A stretch of DNA of 64,000 nucleotides from Metaphire vulgaris. Lineage: Eukaryota; Annelida; Clitellata; Crassiclitellata; Megascolecidae. The notes under the pieces are model-generated. The model was not told where the DNA came from, did no database searches, and was given only the letters and a program-made list of their open reading frames with translations. Positions 1 through 21,372 of the stretch are shown here, one piece after another. Every line of letters starts with the position of its first letter. Within the stretch, counting starts at the first letter, position 1. Location of the stretch: NCBI GenBank assembly GCA_018105865.1, contig CM030856.1, forward strand, positions 6,130,720 through 6,194,719, given 5' to 3'. Both the position numbers and the translations under genes were made by a program.

Positions 1-328
1 TATTATTCTTAAATTATTCAATCAAGAGATATTAAATCATCTCATTATTATTATATGCTTTTTGTCCGTAAGTCAAAAAAGTGCATATTTTCATTTCATT
101 ATTATTATTTTGACAATTTCTATAGCATAGCTAGTTGCTAAAAAGCAAGAGCACTTTACATAAATGGAAATGAAATGTTGAATAAATATGTCTTCAGCGC
201 AACTGAGAACCGTTCAAATGAGGTGACAGATGTCACTGTGTATGGCAACGAATTACATAGAAGGAGGTTGCCACGGGTGACAGAATGCTATAAGAAGTTT
301 ATGCAAATGTCGAGAATTCAATACTCAC

Positions 329-488
329 CACGGAACATAGAAGTGGAATAGTCCGACAAAGATGCCCTGAATAACAATCTGAACAGCCTGGTATCCGGCC
401 CCGCAAAACATCCCGACCCCCACACACAACGCAACCGTTGCAACAATCGATCCCCACGGCGCCCAAAAGCAGCATTCCACGCGCCGAC
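329..488 (-). CDS. PLP/DM20/M6 (myelin proteolipid) family, single internal exon, partial gene
   Basis: On the minus strand a 160-nt open segment lies between a good acceptor (T-run then AG, exon starts at 488) and a GTGAGT donor (exon ends at 329). It enters with two bases completing a codon and leaves in phase 2. It encodes about 52 residues: a Cys-Cys pair (VECCFWAPW) followed by a hydrophobic segment with GSIVATVALCVGVGMFCGAG. This matches the first transmembrane helix of proteolipid proteins, whose family pattern is ECC...P(F/Y)ASL(V/I)AT...GVALFCGCGHEAL. The family are four-pass membrane proteins of neural membranes. Downstream exons would lie left of position 1. I could not identify the upstream exon with the N-terminus between 489 and 2056. 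Assignment rests on one exon, so it is good but not certain. Confidence 0.7.
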
Positions 489-1329
489 CTAAAAAAATTA
501 ACAAAACTCGACATCAAAGAGGCGGAAAAGAAGAAATCTGTGCATCAGAAGATATCACATACAAATACGTGAAACCAAAATCTCAATAAGTCTAGTTTAT
601 AACATAAGTGGCTAGCCTGTTTTGGCCTAAACCCCCTTGGTGACCAGAGTTTATGATTTCCAATAATATTAGGCCAGGGTGAGCGCAAGGGCGTAAAACA
701 CGGGGGGAAGGTCCCCAAATAATTATTAGGATAGGACAGAGTATCAATTCCCCCACACCCCCAATGTTTTGTGCCTATTGTTAAAAATTTCTATCCTCTC
801 CCCATGATGTTGACCGCATTCACTCATTTCGGATGACCTTTTTTGCTTGTTAGGCCAGTAATTAGGGTATTTGGACAGGGAAAAATATGATGACTTTTTT
901 TGCTCGTCAAGACTTTTTGGGAGACGAAAAGAGGGCCTGACCTGACTTTATATACGATTCTACCCCGCCCCGCCCCCCAATGTTGACGCCAGGTTTACGC
1001 CACTGGGTGAACGATACATGTAAAGGTGCGCCACACTAACGTTCTACCTGCATTACACAGGTGATACTTCGAATATTACGATAAAACCAAAGTAGGTCTA
1101 AAAGATAACGGTAAAATGCACACAACAGTTCCTTGAAATTATGGAAAACTAACACTACGATATCTCTTACCCATCGTTAATCAGATTAATATGTTAATAC
1201 AAATAACTCCATTAATATAAAGTTAACTCAGCAGTCAGCACCATCGATGGTCAGCACCAACACACATAGAGCTCATAAATAGATAATAGATATTTTTCTA
1301 TGGTAACCTGCGGCATAATAACATAGGAG
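489..1329. other. Gene-less stretch, presumed intron/flank of the PLP-like gene
   Basis: No exon is recognisable. The stretch is AT-rich with scattered poly-C/poly-G patches such as those at 750-770 and 960-980, which resemble eroded short DNA transposons seen elsewhere in the window, but no terminal repeats could be paired. Confidence 0.4.
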
Positions 1330-1725
1330 GCGCGCTGAGCGTTTGCTCCGGGGTAGAGTCCGTGTCTGCAACGGGGTGTTGACCCGACAATTTTTGGAGA
1401 GCCCGTGGCTGACCATGTCGATCCCCAGGAGAGGAAAGCCAAACTTTGCTCGCAAGCGTAAGCAGCAGCACCAGTTCACCATGACAGCACCTTCTCTAGT
1501 ATTGTCTGGTCTTCACAGTTTAGGATAAAGGTTCTCAGCCGACTCTGACTTTTGTGAACCCCCAGTGGTCCGCATACCACTGGGGGTTCACAAAATGGTC
1601 GTTGGGTGTCCGCAGAAAGGGTCCAGGATTGTTTGTCCTGCCGGATACCCTGGATCTCGAATGATTTTGATTTGGTGTGCCATCGGATGAGCTCCTGTGC
1701 ATTATTAAGTGGCGCTATAGAAGTT
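1330..1725 (+). repeat. SINE-like element with GGCGCTATAGAAG tail
   Basis: The right part (about 1660-1725) reads TTTGGTGTGCCATCGG ... GCATTATTAAGTGGCGCTATAGAAG. It shares this 3' module with copies at 27475-27615, 32040-32110 and, reversed, 34512-34560. A shared 3' module followed by short simple repeats is typical of SINEs. The left part is GC-richer and contains a perfect hairpin. The left boundary is a guess. Confidence 0.5.
1550..1595. repeat. Perfect 20-bp hairpin (6-nt loop)
   Basis: Positions 1550-1569 (TTTTGTGAACCCCCAGTGGT) are exactly the reverse complement of 1576-1595, separated by the loop CCGCAT. It lies inside the SINE-like element. It may be a fold-back structure or the junction of an inverted duplication. 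Confidence 0.85.
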
Positions 1726-2064
1726 TAAGATTAGATTAAGATTACATACACAGCTTACGGTACATTATTCTCTGCAAAACGACATATGATTTTTCTAGTT
1801 TATAATTAATATGATTTTATTATTGACAAGTGCCATTTTCTAATTATCGAGTTTGCTCTGTTTTGGTAATAAAAATAATTTCATTTAATCACAGATAATA
1901 GTGTAATGTAATCACAGGGCTGTAAATGTACACCTTATATACAGATATATTTTAACATTTGTACTCTGTACTGATTTAATAGCCTATACAGTGTACTGCG
2001 TAATTCCACATTCAGGGACTAGTGTATATATTATGTTATGGTGCAACTAATCTAGGGTTGGGTC

Positions 2065-2224
2065 CAGTATTGGAGTTGCCGGGGTGGGGTGGTGGTGGTG
2101 AACCCCCAGCTAACTTTGCAACCCTCCCAAAAATCGCATATCGGGTACCGGTACATGCAGCTTCTGCCATTCATTGAATTTCAGTCCTCAACTCCCCCGC
2201 TCAAATTTCACAACTCCAACACTG
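2065..2224. mobile_element. hAT-type MITE with perfect 8-bp TSD
   Basis: Terminal inverted repeats CAGTATTGGAGTTG and CAACTCCAACACTG (one mismatch) bound a 160-bp element. The flanks carry the identical 8-bp direct repeat GTTGGGTC (2057-2064 and 2225-2232). The 8-bp duplication and CAG start are hAT hallmarks. There is no coding capacity. Confidence 0.85.
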
Positions 2225-2385
2225 GTTGGGTCTCAATTACTATTTACTGTATTTGAAAAATCAAACAGTGGTTAGTAATATTATGAAGACCAAATGACTT
2301 ACTCCACTTCTTTATAAAATATTGTTTGCATTTGTCTATTCAGCTTTTCAAAGCATAAAACTGGCAAATTAAGCAAGAAATACTC

Positions 2386-2391
2386 TTTATT
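2386..2391 (-). terminator. Candidate poly(A) signal AATAAA for the CtBP-like gene
   Basis: TTTATT on the plus strand reads AATAAA on the minus strand. It lies about 4.4 kb downstream of the CtBP stop codon, at the boundary where the long A-rich (plus strand) tract ends. There is no direct evidence of cleavage; nearer signals may be used. Confidence 0.35.
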
Positions 2392-5383
2392 CGAACAGAC
2401 TTACATACAATAAACACAAGCGCATCGTATGGTCAATTGATTGTACAATTAAAGGTGTATTTAAATGTATATCATTGAGTCAGACAAACTTCACAAATTT
2501 CACAAAAATGCTTTAGAATATTGTCAAAAGCTCTCTCAAAAACACCACTACGAATGCCATCAGGTAGATTTCAGATATTGAAATAAAAACAATACTTCAA
2601 CAATAACTTGGGTCAAACCAGCATAATAAAACGTTTAGAAAACTATAACAAACACGCTGTAATAATGTAATAACAAAGGCTCTTACAAAATATCAATTCA
2701 ACGTGCAAAACAGTCAACAGAAACTAAAATATAAGCATAAAAAACAAAAGTGACAATCAAGCATCGTATAAGAATCGGAAAAATTATTCAGAACTCTTCA
2801 AATCAGTTTTACACTTTTTTCATGCTACAGTCGACTGGTTTCAATCATTAGCAAGCAGTAGCGTGCCGAGGGGGACCGGTGGCTCGGGCGCCGACCAGAT
2901 GGGGGGTGGGTTAAAAATTGACTCGGGGACATTTTTTATCGATTGTCAACCATGCAGGTGCCAAAATCAATTTAGCAGCGTTGCTTACACTCTCCTCTGC
3001 TCATTGGGGGAGGGGGGATTTAGGGTAGTTCAGAGAGGGGTTTTGTGAGAAATTACCGTAACTCTGAAATTATTGCAAATTCTGTGCGAGGAATCTAAGA
3101 TTTATGAGGAGGGGTGGGAGAGAATTGCCCCCCATCCTGCCTGTATGCAACACTGCTACCAAGAAGCAATGGGATTCTGTACCGATAGTAAATACAGCGA
3201 CACCCGAAGAGCATTGTAACTCGAGCGAAAGAGGAAAGCGCCGAAATGCACCGAGATCAAAAACTAGAACAAAGAAACCAAGAAGGGAACTAACTGCAAG
3301 CTGCCCGTACTCAAAACTTATTACAAATCAAAGAAAGCAGTCGGACATTTCAATGGAATGAAGGCCAAGAGACAAAATACCAATTCATTATAACTACGTA
3401 AAAAATAACAAGTACAAATTGAGATAACATCAACGGGCAGTCAAAATAAATTACAGGATGAATGAATAATACATAATCAGCAACGACAAAGCTCTAAATA
3501 CAAATAAAAATAATAAAAAAATACATCAGTCAATCTTACACAAAGTAGGCAACAATATCAAAGCACAAGGATGGCTTACAAGGTATTTATTGATTTAAAT
3601 GTTCTGGATGGTATTATATGAGGTCCATCGTATGTGTTTCTTGTCAATATTTCCAATGAAATGTCATTAATAAAGAAACATTACAATCTTCGGCATAAAT
3701 AAAATACTTATATAAACTATAAATGTAAGCAGAGGTATATCAGTGAAGCTCAGATTCTTGGGAAAATTCTATTAACCAAATTTACATAGCAAAGTTACTG
3801 TAATAAATTAAACAAAAATGCATGACTACGGTACTACACAAAACAGATCAATTAATATGTATTAATAAATACAAAGTTCACAATTTGATGTACAAAATTT
3901 ACCAGACAAATATACCGGTAACTATTTGCTAGATCGTGTAAAGCTAAACCACCAAAAATAACGGTTTGTTAAGAAAAAAATCATATATTACCCTATGAGT
4001 GAAAATTATCGGGTATGATTTGTCAGTAACTATGGTATCTCCAAATCAAAACTACTGGCAAAACAAGAGGTGACCATAGATAACTCTGTGCTGTTGAAAC
4101 TTCATTAGAAACTGCATAGAAAGATCAAAAAACCTTGAAAATTTGATAACAAAATGAACATCTGTGTAGCAGGAACCATGAGAAAAAATATGGGCATGTT
4201 ACAGTTTTACGTTTATGAAAACAAAAGTTGTAAACACAAAAAACACACAAGGAGGATCTCAGAATCATATCACACGCATAATAAATAGCAGAACAGCTTT
4301 AAAAATAGTTGTGATTTACAAATAATATACCAAAAATTAGCCTAGAATAAATCCTACTCCTATGCAATACACATACAAAAATATATGAATTAGTATAAAA
4401 TATAAATGTATTACCATATGAACACAAACATCTATCACAAACTAGTTTAAAAATCAATATATATATATACAAATGGCAAATTCAAGACAATTAAAGTAGC
4501 GAATCTTGAACCTTGCAAACGAACACAAACCTTTATAACATCATCTGCATCTACTTCTATGACAATCAGAAATTCATCAAACAATCTGTCAAAAATTGCA
4601 TTTCAACGAAGAGTTAAGCACGGCCAATCGTATTACACGTCACATACACTAGATAAAGACGAGCGAAATATGAGGCAGCACATATTTATGACACAGTACT
4701 ACAATGGCAATCTTACTTATCTAATATCAGAGCCGTAACTAGGGGGGCCCGGGGGCAATCCGCCCCGGGCGCCGAGCCGTCTGGGGGAGGGAAGGGCACA
4801 TTTTTGGTTGATGTGAATAAAAAAATAGCTGTAACGATTAAAAAAGGGTCATCACCCTGAAAATGGAGTGTTTTGCAATTAAAAAAAGGTCATCACTGAA
4901 ATTTAGGGGCGCAAAATAGAAATCTTGCCCTGGGTGCCAAAAACCCTAGTTACGGCTCTGTCTAATATGTCCATGTTCTGCATATTACGATCAGAGTGAG
5001 TTAAGATAGTAAACTGCAAGAACATGATCAAGTGTAAAAGTCACAGAACACACGTAAAAGAACACGAGGTCTGAAATTTGTTTGCAAAATTTTACGCTCT
5101 CCGATCCCGGCCGCAGCCTAAAACACAACTGGCAGAATTAAGTCTCGTTTACAGCAAAAATTTGTCAAGAAAAACGATTTGTATAAAAATACTGTATTTT
5201 AGAATGAGTAATGCGATTGACAACCGATCAAAACTGTCGATAATAAATCTCGCATCAGAGAACTACAAAATTATTAATAAAACATTAATATAAGACCAGA
5301 ATGTATATAAACAGCTGCATTATGTTGTGCTATTATAAACAAAACGCATCATCAATGACTACATGTCCCACATAATTGCAACC

Positions 5384-5427
<44 letters not shown>

Positions 5428-6819
5428 ACCATACGTTCACTTGAGAAAAACTCCATTGATCATTCTAGATTAAAAACTGCTATTTTTTAAACTCTGTAAA
5501 TAATCACTAGCAAACACCGTCTGCTTGACAACATATTTGGCCACTGCACAGCACAAACATTTTTACATGCTTACTTACTTCATGTCAGCTTGGCAAGCAA
5601 GCCGTGAGAGAAAATACGGCACATAAACAAAATCCCGTCGAGCAAAACACACACACATTATACATAGATCATATTGATAATTAACAGACGTAAAAAATTA
5701 CCAAAAAATATCATGCGGCAGTTCACCAAACAAAACAAAAGCATCCACAACCGAAGGTCACAGCACCGCAATAGTCTGCAAAGTAGGGTAACACTCAATT
5801 TGAATAACAAAAAAAATTGGTACCAAAACCCAACTTAGTCACACAGCAAACCTCTTTCAGGGTATAAAAATTAGCACCGTTTGCCGAACAAATCATAAAT
5901 GCAACACACCATCAATAAATTCTCCATTGCAAAAATAATTTACTCTCCGTTTCATTTCGTACGTTTAAAAACTGTGAAACTTTTCAACATCACAAACAAC
6001 ACTGAAGGTTCTTTATACACCGATACTATAACACTTATAAGATCCATATTTTGCAGTTACAATACACAATGCAAACAGATAAACCACCACCGTAGGGGCA
6101 GCATTTTAAAGCCAGCAGAAAGTCTATATGAGAAGTCACAAATGAAACTCTGAAAGACAATGTAAGCAACCGCCGGACAACATATAACCCACAGAAGCGA
6201 CACTAGGAATGAACGCAGAGTTCAGGCTACGAACAAACATAACAATAAATGCCGAAGGTCTGTATTTTTAGCAGAGAATGCCTCTTCACACACGCACGCA
6301 CGCACACACACTGTTACATTCAATATCCACACAGGAACACACATACACACACAAACACAGCAGCATTGAGCACTTCTGGGTTACCTGAATGAACAGGTTC
6401 AATATATATCTGCTGCTATTAAGGCTTAAAAGAATAACAAGCAGTCAATGAAAGTTTCAAACTCAAGATTCAGAAAAAAAAATCAAATGCTATTCATTTA
6501 CTCAGCAGAAGAACTACAAAAGCATGATAATTGACAAAGGCGCAACAAATTGTCTAACGATGGCCACGTCGGTCTGCTGCATAAACAGTAACGTCGAAAC
6601 ATAGCAACAGGACCAGTGCATCGTCAAAATATGTATAGACTGGTTCTTGAATAAGGCAGTTTACAATACATCACTTGAGAAGGTAAATGACAAAAAGACA
6701 CGGCACTTCACGACGAAGAAGAATGTCAACACACACACACGCTCACACACACACACACGGTCTGTTAATTATCATGAAGCTGCAACATAGTTCAGTTGGA
6801 TAGATTACAACAGTCAAAG
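2392..6819 (-). other. Probable long 3' UTR / 3' flank of the CtBP-like gene
   Basis: This is 4.4 kb with no convincing coding exon on either strand. It is uniformly AT-rich and low in complexity. Embedded are a GC-rich SINE/MITE-like patch near 2850-3110, a clean hAT MITE (4728-4960), an (AT)n run (about 5384-5422) and CA-rich tracts (6300-6350, 6730-6760). Long AU-rich 3' UTRs are common for animal regulators, so a single 3' UTR is plausible. The extent is inferred only from the absence of splice-phase-consistent exons and from the AATAAA at 2386. Confidence 0.4.
4728..4960. mobile_element. hAT-type MITE with perfect 8-bp TSD
   Basis: The termini CAGAGCCGTAACTAGG and CCTAGTTACGGCTCTG are perfect inverted repeats. 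The element is flanked on both sides by the exact 8-bp duplication TCTAATAT (4720-4727, 4961-4968). It is 233 bp long and non-coding, inside the probable CtBP 3' UTR. Confidence 0.9.
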
Positions 6820-15526
<8,707 letters not shown>

Positions 15527-16039
15527 TGCTTGAAAGAAACTACCTAAAAAATTAGCCCAATATGCTTTGACTGCAAACCCATTTTACAGCTCAAAAGGAA
15601 TTCATCACTAAACAGAACTTAGCAAAACAGTGGGCCACTCCATTTTGTGTATATTGATCTTTATATCTTATGCAGTATTGCAGTCACACCATTAAGGGTT
15701 AATAACTTTAGTCAAACTGCAACTGCCCTTTTAAAAAATTGACCACTGCAAATGCCTATTATTACACAAGTTATATTGCCACATGAAATGATAGATCAAC
15801 ACTTTTTCAACATGAAAACCAGTTAATTAAAAAATATATATGACATGGATTTCACTTCACTTCATGTGCTTCAGCTATGTGGTTTCATTGACTGAAGAAA
15901 TGCATTTAACTGTACAGTAAATGAGATAATAGAACTAATTTCAGCTAAGCGTCTTATTTTACTAGAATACTAGTCTAGCATATCCAGATGTTAGCCAGTC
16001 CAATGTGACATTTTTACATTACACTGTGTAAACCACTAC

Positions 16040-16480
16040 AATCGTCCGCATCTTGCTTCACAGCGTACAGCTGGCCGTGCGTCATTTACGGCGGGCGCTA
16101 CAAAAATGTTAAAAAAATTACATCACTGCATTCCGACACGCGAAAGAAGAAGCCAGACTGCGATGTACGCAGCGGCGCAAAATATTAGCATTAATACCGG
16201 TCGTCGACTACAACTGCAGCCGCATCTGCGGTAGGGTCGACCGGGGACGACGGCCGGACGGGACGCGGCGCCTTTCGACGCCGGACGCTGCGACCAGATA
16301 AGAGATTAGACGGAGATTTTTGACGCAAGATTAGATAACGCTCGGCGTCTTCTTCTTCGTCGTCGTCAGGTGGCGCTCTACGTCGTAATAATTTCTAATT
16401 AGGCGGAAGTGGAACCGGACGTTTCAATCCACGAGCATAATTTTCTATGACGAGCATCTATACATGATGTAGGCAAGTAA
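16040..16480 (-). promoter_or_regulatory. CpG-rich promoter / 5' UTR region of the CtBP-like gene
   Basis: This roughly 440-bp island is strikingly richer in G+C and CpG than the surrounding AT-rich DNA. It lies 0.5-1 kb upstream of the CtBP start codon. A CTAATTTTTTAG acceptor-like sequence just before the ATG (exon start at about 15543) suggests a non-coding first exon here. It contains ETS-like GCGGAAGTG (about 16405) and a TGCGTCA element (about 16078). No TATA box is visible. Confidence 0.5.
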
Positions 16481-16597
16481 GTAATCGTCGCTCCCCCTCT
16501 CACGATGTAACGTAACGTCTCGTTAATTTGTCGGCCGTTACGAGTCCTGTTAGCGCAAGTCAGCCCTGTTTCAGGCAGTAAGTTTCAAGGACTAGGA

Positions 16598-16944
16598 CAA
16601 TGGTTCCCAACCGTTTCTATAAAATGTATCCCAAACAAACAAGTGAACTTTGCATGTACCCCTAGGCACATTACACATACAGCACTTGTTTAGTTGTACA
16701 GTATGTCATTTTTATATTGATAATTTAAAAATTTTGGAGATCATCTCACATTTTCTTTTAAAACTCAACAACCTCTTTCCACAGACTCCTTTAATAGATC
16801 ATCTTCTTTTCATGTTTCTTTACAATTTTTTGAAAATCTTATTTGCTTCTTACACTGTACTGTATTTGCTTTCAGTACCCCTTTGAAACAGCTCATGTAC
16901 CCTATGGGTACGGTGTTAAGCATGCCACCAGTTTGGAACCACTG
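16598..16944. mobile_element. hAT-type element, 8-bp TSD with one mismatch
   Basis: The ends CAATGGTTCCCAACCGTT and ACCAGTTTGGAACCACTG are imperfect inverted repeats of the Charlie-like type. The flanks are GACTAGGA (16590-16597) and AACTAGGA (16945-16952). It is 347 bp and non-coding, upstream of the CtBP promoter region. Confidence 0.75.
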
Positions 16945-16952
16945 AACTAGGA

Positions 16953-17536
16953 TATCTAATATCTGTGGTTCCGGGCAACACCAGAGACAATGAATATATT
17001 CTCGAGTACAAGCAAGATTATGCTCAGGATATCATCGAATGCTTGTGCTTGATTAAAGTCGTAGTACAGCTGTACATCATATCCATAATTTTTTTAAAAC
17101 AAGCATAAAGTCATTTTGTGCATCTCTGTGTACACATAAAATATGGGATTTTTCTTTGTTTGAATAAACTGTCAGTACATACTGTTATATTTAGTCTACA
17201 CATTAACACATATTGCCACTCAAGAACTAATGATACAAACTTATATTATAAACTGCTGTGTCAAATACTGTAAGTCACATCTGCATACAGTAATTTCGTA
17301 ATAGGGGTAGAATATCTCCTAAAAGCAACTGTACAGTACCAGGTGTATTATACAAAACAGAAAACTTGGTTTTAACCAATTTTTATTGCTAGAATGTCTT
17401 TAGTTCTCTTAATTAAAGAAAAGTATAAAATTCAATTTTAACACAAATGGCCAAAGACATAAAAGACACAAACTCACAAACATTTCGTTTCCACGCATCC
17501 TTGACTTTGCCTTGTAAAGCATCACTATACTTTGTC

Positions 17537-17574
<38 letters not shown>

Positions 17575-17881
17575 TGAAGTCATGAACAATATATACACAC
17601 ACACACGCACACACATTTAAAATGCTATTGTCCTTTAAAACATACCTAACAACTTGGCCAGGATGTCAAACACAAATACATGTACTGTAGAATAGAAAAT
17701 ATTTGCAACAAATCTTACTGCTCTCAATTATTGTATCCAAGATGAGGCCAATTATAGTTAATTAATGCAACTGCCTTAAAAATAGTAAATTTAAATGCTT
17801 TCTGATCAACTTAAAATCCAAACAATAAAGTCACTAACAATGAGAATTACAATTACTCTCCAAAATCAACAGTCATCCAAA
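16953..17881 (-). other. BUB3 3' UTR and intergenic spacer
   Basis: No genes are seen. A minus-strand AATAAA (17387-17382) about 0.5 kb past the BUB3 stop is the best poly(A) candidate. A (TA)n run lies at about 17541-17572. The rest to 16953 is AT-rich spacer before the CtBP promoter island. Confidence 0.4.
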
Positions 17882-19040
17882 TCATTTGGGTTTGGTTTCC
17901 TGGTCGGTCACTTTACGGATAAATACAGCATCCTCTGGTGGTGGAGCCTTAAACTCACCATCTTCAAACATGTAGGAAGCAGCAATGGCCAACAGGTTAC
18001 CATTGTGGCTGAAGGAGAGTGATGCAATGCTAGTTGGATACCTGAAGAACATTAATAAAGAAAAATCTTTAAACATTTAAAATAAAGTTTATCACAAATA
18101 TTTTCAATTTATAGCTGTTGCGTAATAAGAATAATCTATATACAGACATGGGTGCCCGCACATTGGGGCAAGAGGGGGCACATGCCCCTTCTGGAAAATG
18201 CAAATACCAATATATCACATTGAAATGTGAAAAACTTGCTAAAATATTAACCGTGACCACAGTGTTAAAATGTGTTTTGCCCCCTCCTGGAGGAATTTAT
18301 ATGACATAACTGTGACCATTGTGTTTTGCCCTCCTGGAAAAACTTCTGCGGGCGCCAATGTATACAGATTAAGTGATTAAGTTTACTCATAGTAAAAGTA
18401 ATACACCCCCACCCTTTGCCAAATTAGAACGCTGGAGCGTATTACTGTATTCACCTTGTATGGCTTCTGTTTCTGTCATAGAATTTTTAACAATACTATC
18501 AGAATCCTATCATAACAGATTGTCATATATAAGATTAAGTGAAAAGCCCCTAACAACACAATCCCATCAAAATAGACTTTGCCTCAAACCTGTACCTGCT
18601 ATTTGCAAGCAGTTGGAATTTTTAATTAATTAACCCCTTAACCATGTATTTAGCTGCAATTCAATGTAAAATGGACGGATATATCCGGGATCCCCAGTTA
18701 AGGGGTTAAGAAATTTGTACCTGCAGGGCAATTAATCTGAATACCTGTGAAACTGGCAGAGACGTTTCTTGTTAAATCCATCCCAGATGTTTACGAAACC
18801 GTCGGAACCGCCCGTTGCAAAGGTGCTGTGAGCAGAGTGGAATGCAATTGCATTTACGGGATAGATTCTCTCGATTCCATCCTCCTTAACGCGATGGCAT
18901 TTAAATGCATACTTTTTCTTCTGAACTTCCTGCGCTGGGTCCAAATACTCGACTGCAACACGTCCTGCAAACAACACATATCGCGACGGCTGGCATTTTA
19001 AAAAAACTGACAGGTTGAGAATTGCTGTCTTAAAATATAC

Positions 19041-19083
<43 letters not shown>

Positions 19084-21041
19084 GACAATTTCTTCAGCAC
19101 AATAGACAAGACTAAGGTCCAAGACAAGAGCACTTAACAAGTGGAGTCAAACCCTATCTTAAATAAATATGTTTTTAGGTTTTTTGGGAAAAGATTCAGC
19201 TGAGGCTGCCTTGGTCATACTTTAACACATTCAGCACTGGCCCGATTTTTCTGGATGGACCAATCATTGTGCTACAGCCCATAGAATACAGGACATATAT
19301 ATACACCTTTATTAACCAAGGGTCTAGCGAATAGCCATATTTGGGACATAATAATATGCCATGGGCTCTGACGTGATGTCAAGATATCTACATATATGTT
19401 CCTTAGAAATATAGGTTAACTGGTCTTCATTTAAATCTAGTACATACGTTCCTTAAAAAGAAAATAGTCAAACTGGCCTTCAATTGAACTCAGCACATAT
19501 CCCTGCTTGTTAGGAAACGATCGAATGCAACGCGTCTGATATTTCAAACTCGATTCGCGTCTCTGCAGCACGTAACCTGTGTTGCGAAGATCCCAGACCA
19601 AGACACGTCTGCCAGCGGTGCCGACAATCAGTTTGTCTCCACACAGTGACATGGTGTATACCTATGTGCAAATGTTAGGCATTCAATGTCACAACATCCA
19701 CAAATCACATAAGAAATATATGCAATATGCGAAAAATATCGATACACTATGATAATCGGGTTAGTTTTGTCATAAGCAACAAAAATACTACACATGATAA
19801 TTGCAAACAGCGTTCTAAAGGACAACCTTTAGTTGATGGCCACCTCATTAGAGGACTTTGTGATCAAATTAAAGACACCTATTTAACATCTCGTTCCCAT
19901 GTTTTTTTGTAAAGCGCCTTTGACTTTGGCCCTTGCTATGCTACGGCGCTAAATAAATTGTCATGAACAATAACAACAATAATAACAATAACCTTGTCTG
20001 GCTGAGAAAACGATCCAGCCTGGTTTGGTCCACGAGGATCCCAAAGTTTAACACTGCAGTCCCAACTGCCTGTTATTACAACGTTGACTTCGGGACAAAA
20101 TTCCACACATCGAATTGCAGCTTCATGAGTTCCAACTGCCACCTCTATAAGCATTTAGCATCAAGCTACAGCATCAAGTACTGGTATATAAACTAGAAAC
20201 AAGCCCACAAAATATTTCACTACAATATGTAAATTCTTATTTCATATCACACAAACTATACCTAAACACATAAACTGCTGAAATAAATAATTTATTTAAA
20301 AAATTTGGCAAATAGAAAAAGAAACTTAAGCATCTAAGCAGACAAAATCAATTTAAATGGAACAAGATCAATATTATGACACAAAAAGAAATAACAGACC
20401 ATACGTACACACACACACACGCACACACACACACACATGAGAACAATAATTAAAATAGCAAATCAGGGGCTAAAATCATAGTTTACCAAAATTTTAAAAT
20501 AGTTTACCAAATTACCAGGCTCTGGTCAATGACATTTATTTTAGCAGAATGGGCAACTAAAAATTCCACACAAACAGATACTATAATCTCACAAACAATA
20601 AGGCGCACCTGCATTGGTGTTGAAATTAAACTGCTTCAAAGTGTTGTCCATACCACCACTAAACACATGAACAGCATCCTACAAATTCAGAAGAAAAAAA
20701 CAGAAAATAACCACATGATATATACACCAAAAATGCACACTACTACACCTACTTTAAACACTGAAACTTTCATGTGTAAAGTAAACATTTGATAGAGCAA
20801 TTTTCTATCACTTTATTTTAGGATGAGAAATGATAAGTTTGTGAACAAGTATTACCTGAAAACAACAGTCCAAAACAGGAGCAGAATGATTATACTTCAT
20901 CCGCATGGTATTGTCATTTACATCGTAGAGACGAACTGTCGTGTCCCAGGATGACACAAGCAAAAACTGTGATGAATTTGGTGCAAATTTTACAGCAGAA
21001 ATGCCATCTTCTGGACAACTGACCAGTTTAATTTCACTCAT
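17882..21041 (-). CDS. bub3: Mitotic checkpoint protein BUB3 (WD40 propeller), 6 coding exons
   Basis: Exons: 21041-20856, 20678-20609, 20144-19993, 19661-19478, 18964-18745, 18041-17882. Phases agree throughout and give 323 residues (vertebrate BUB3 is 328). The protein is clearly orthologous: [20 protein letters not shown] at the start, then [93 protein letters not shown] and the C-terminal DQETKPK. BUB3 binds the GLEBS motifs of BUB1 and BUBR1 and brings them to MELT-phosphorylated KNL1 at kinetochores. The start is the ATG of MSEIKL; the exon appears to continue into 5' UTR up to an acceptor at 21061, so a non-coding first exon is expected upstream. Oddity: the exon 4 donor reads AAG|GCCAGT, a GC-AG intron. 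The reading frame is intact with no indels. Confidence 0.96.
18147..18360. mobile_element. hAT-type MITE with perfect 8-bp TSD in BUB3 intron
   Basis: The ends CATGGGTGCCCGCA and TGCGGGCGCCAATG are near-inverted repeats. The flanks repeat TATACAGA exactly (18139-18146, 18361-18368). It is 214 bp and lies in the last BUB3 intron. Confidence 0.8.
18630..18709. mobile_element. TTAA-flanked palindromic micro-element, copy 1
   Basis: This 80-bp unit starts TTAACCCCTTAAC and ends CAGTTAAGGGGTTAA, with an internal GGATATATCC palindrome and TGTAAAATGG. TTAA borders and a CCC start are what piggyBac-type insertions leave. Four more copies occur in the window (36328, 51236, 51466, 62251). Confidence 0.8.
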
Positions 21042-21370
21042 TGTCTTCACTCACCTTCAGCCTGAAATTTAAAAATTCAATAAAATTAAACTGTTTTGGA
21101 TGCATTGTCCACTGAAACATCAAATATAAACCCATAAACCATCTCAAAACAACATAAGGTATTCTGAAAGTGACTGCACATACAAATATTATTACCATCT
21201 ATTTATAATCTTAAAATTCAGCAATTATCTGGCTAATTTCCTGATTTATTTGTAGCCATAATGATTTTCTGCATGACAATCTTTAAATGGTAAAATCGGC
21301 AAATGAAGTGATTTCTAGTCCAACTTGGGTAACATAATTGAACATCGAAATACGTTTTAAAATTCAAGTT

Positions 21371-21372
<2 letters not shown>

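Noticed and set aside
1251..1528. Small ORFs on both strands (60-70 codons) as the missing first exon of the PLP-like gene
   Set aside because: MVNWCCCLRL looked tempting, but the downstream residues do not match the family, the segment lies in a SINE-like element, and no fitting donor phase was seen.
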